This document shows, in pieces, positions 63,388 to 64,000 of a stretch of DNA of 64,000 bases (its first letter is position 1; every line of letters starts with the position of its first letter). The position numbers were made by a program, and so were the translations under genes. The notes beneath the pieces are model-generated. The model ran no database searches. It saw nothing but the letters and a program-made list of their open reading frames with translations, and was not told the DNA's origin. Source of the stretch: Vreelandella piezotolerans (GTDB lineage Bacteria; Pseudomonadota; Gammaproteobacteria; Pseudomonadales; Halomonadaceae); assembly GCF_012427705.1 (NCBI RefSeq), contig NZ_CP048602.1, forward strand, positions 3,844,001 to 3,908,000, given 5' to 3'.

Positions 63388-64000
63388 TCATTCACCTGTT
63401 TGCATTTGGCGATTCGCTGAGGAGGCCGTCCAGGGCTCGATGCCCAGTTCATCGATCAGCGCATCACCGAAATAGTTGACGAAGGCGGGGCTCGCCAAGC
63501 TACGCCAACGCTCCCCCTCACGTACTAACATCAAAATATTGAGGTTGTTTTCGACGGCCAGCTGCATACCCTGCTCGCTCCCCACGACGGTGAGCGCCGT
63601 GGCCCAAGCATCGGCCCAGGCATTGGAGGGGTGGAACACCGATACCGACGCTAGCTGATGCTTGATGGGCTGACCGGTTCGCGGATCCAGAAGATGAGAG
63701 AAGCGCTCGCCATCGACTTCAAAGTAGTTGCGATAATCGCCCGACGTGGCCACTGACATCCCCTCCAGCGCCAACACGTGCTGCGCTTCCGGCACGCCGC
63801 TTTGCGGCACTTCAATGCCGACACGCCAAGGCGTTTGATCTTCGATGTCCCGGTAACCGCGGGCAATCAGCCCGCCACCGATATTGACCAGGTAATTATC
63901 GATGCCCTGCTGATCCAGATACGCCGCCACGCGGTCGGTGGCGTGGCCTTTGGCGACGCCGGAGAGATCGGCAAAGACATCACGCAGGCGACGTGCTTGC
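63388..64000 (-). CDS. apbE: ApbE-type FAD:protein FMN transferase, C-terminal part (partial)
   Basis: The frame is open to the window end; the visible part starts DVFADLSGVAKGHATDRVAA, then YLVNIGGGLIARG, followed by HLLDPRTGQPIKH and DAWATALTVVGSEQGMQLA. These are the FAD-binding and Mg-binding blocks of ApbE, which attaches FMN to Thr of NqrB, NqrC or RnfG. The protein lacks its N-terminus here. It ends 1 bp before the glmU start. Confidence 0.9.
   Translation of the reverse strand, partial: QARRLRDVFADLSGVAKGHATDRVAAYLDQQGIDNYLVNIGGGLIARGYRDIEDQTPWRVGIEVPQSGVPEAQHVLALEGMSVATSGDYRNYFEVDGERFSHLLDPRTGQPIKHQLASVSVFHPSNAWADAWATALTVVGSEQGMQLAVENNLNILMLVREGERWRSLASPAFVNYFGDALIDELGIEPWTASSANRQMQTGE

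Overview
The window reads as the chromosome of a halophilic gammaproteobacterium of the Halomonas type. The evidence is an NhaD sodium/proton antiporter, a yicC-rph-crc-pyrE-trmL-rep neighbourhood, glmS-glmU, a Crc-like protein and a DcaP-like porin. No identity search was run, so the genus is an inference.

The left two thirds (1 to about 42.9 kb) is accessory DNA built around copper, thiol-redox and envelope functions. It opens with a truncated cation-efflux gene followed by lspA and lnt. A leftward seven-gene operon (7054 to 3197: His/Met-rich peptide, DUF411, TlpA, small Cys-rich membrane protein, CcdA, Asp-box repeat protein, cytochrome c) starts at a MerR-type promoter beside a divergent merR gene. 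A second long leftward array (18473 to 7790) carries a 1-Cys peroxiredoxin, a Cys-containing MerR, the copper P-type ATPase, a 41-aa membrane protein, DsbG, a TVP38-like protein, a DsbE-like thioredoxin, lgt, a free-standing DsbD alpha domain and a DsbD-like membrane protein. Next come a second ccdA, a Csp-type copper storage protein, a porin, and a full cop system: copB, copA multicopper oxidase, sensor kinase/regulator pair, cupredoxin, copD, copC, a Met-rich CpxP/Spy-like protein, a 44-aa membrane protein and a second DUF411 protein. A truncated His-tailed MFS exporter and a cardiolipin synthase follow.

Three identical-looking 1256-bp IS3-family elements, each with a 3-bp target duplication, have cut the dsbE-like, peroxiredoxin and porin genes. 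Each gene can be rejoined in frame, so the insertions look recent. Older debris includes an IS5-type remnant, a decayed IS3 transposase, a decayed merR and a toxin fragment next to its antitoxin.

From about 35.6 to 42.8 kb there is a satellite-like integrative element: antitoxin/toxin remnant, inovirus Gp2-type (YagK/YfjJ) protein, AlpA regulator, a large winged-helix protein, a divergent MatP-like/ribbon-helix-helix protein and a tyrosine integrase. The integrase sits directly beside the 3' end of yicC.

The right third is mostly core: yicC, rph, crc, pyrE, trmL, rep, a di-haem cytochrome c, a GNAT protein, then a tightly overlapped seven-gene operon (51285 to 57641) encoding a thermostable-hemolysin-family protein, an acyl-adenylating enzyme, a haem-oxygenase-like di-iron protein, a short-chain dehydrogenase, a TPR protein and a two-component system. 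It ends with a CBS protein, nhaD, glmS, glmU and the end of an apbE gene. The strongest candidates for undescribed biology are the hemolysin/ligase/di-iron oxidase operon and the MerR-linked envelope thiol/copper regulon.
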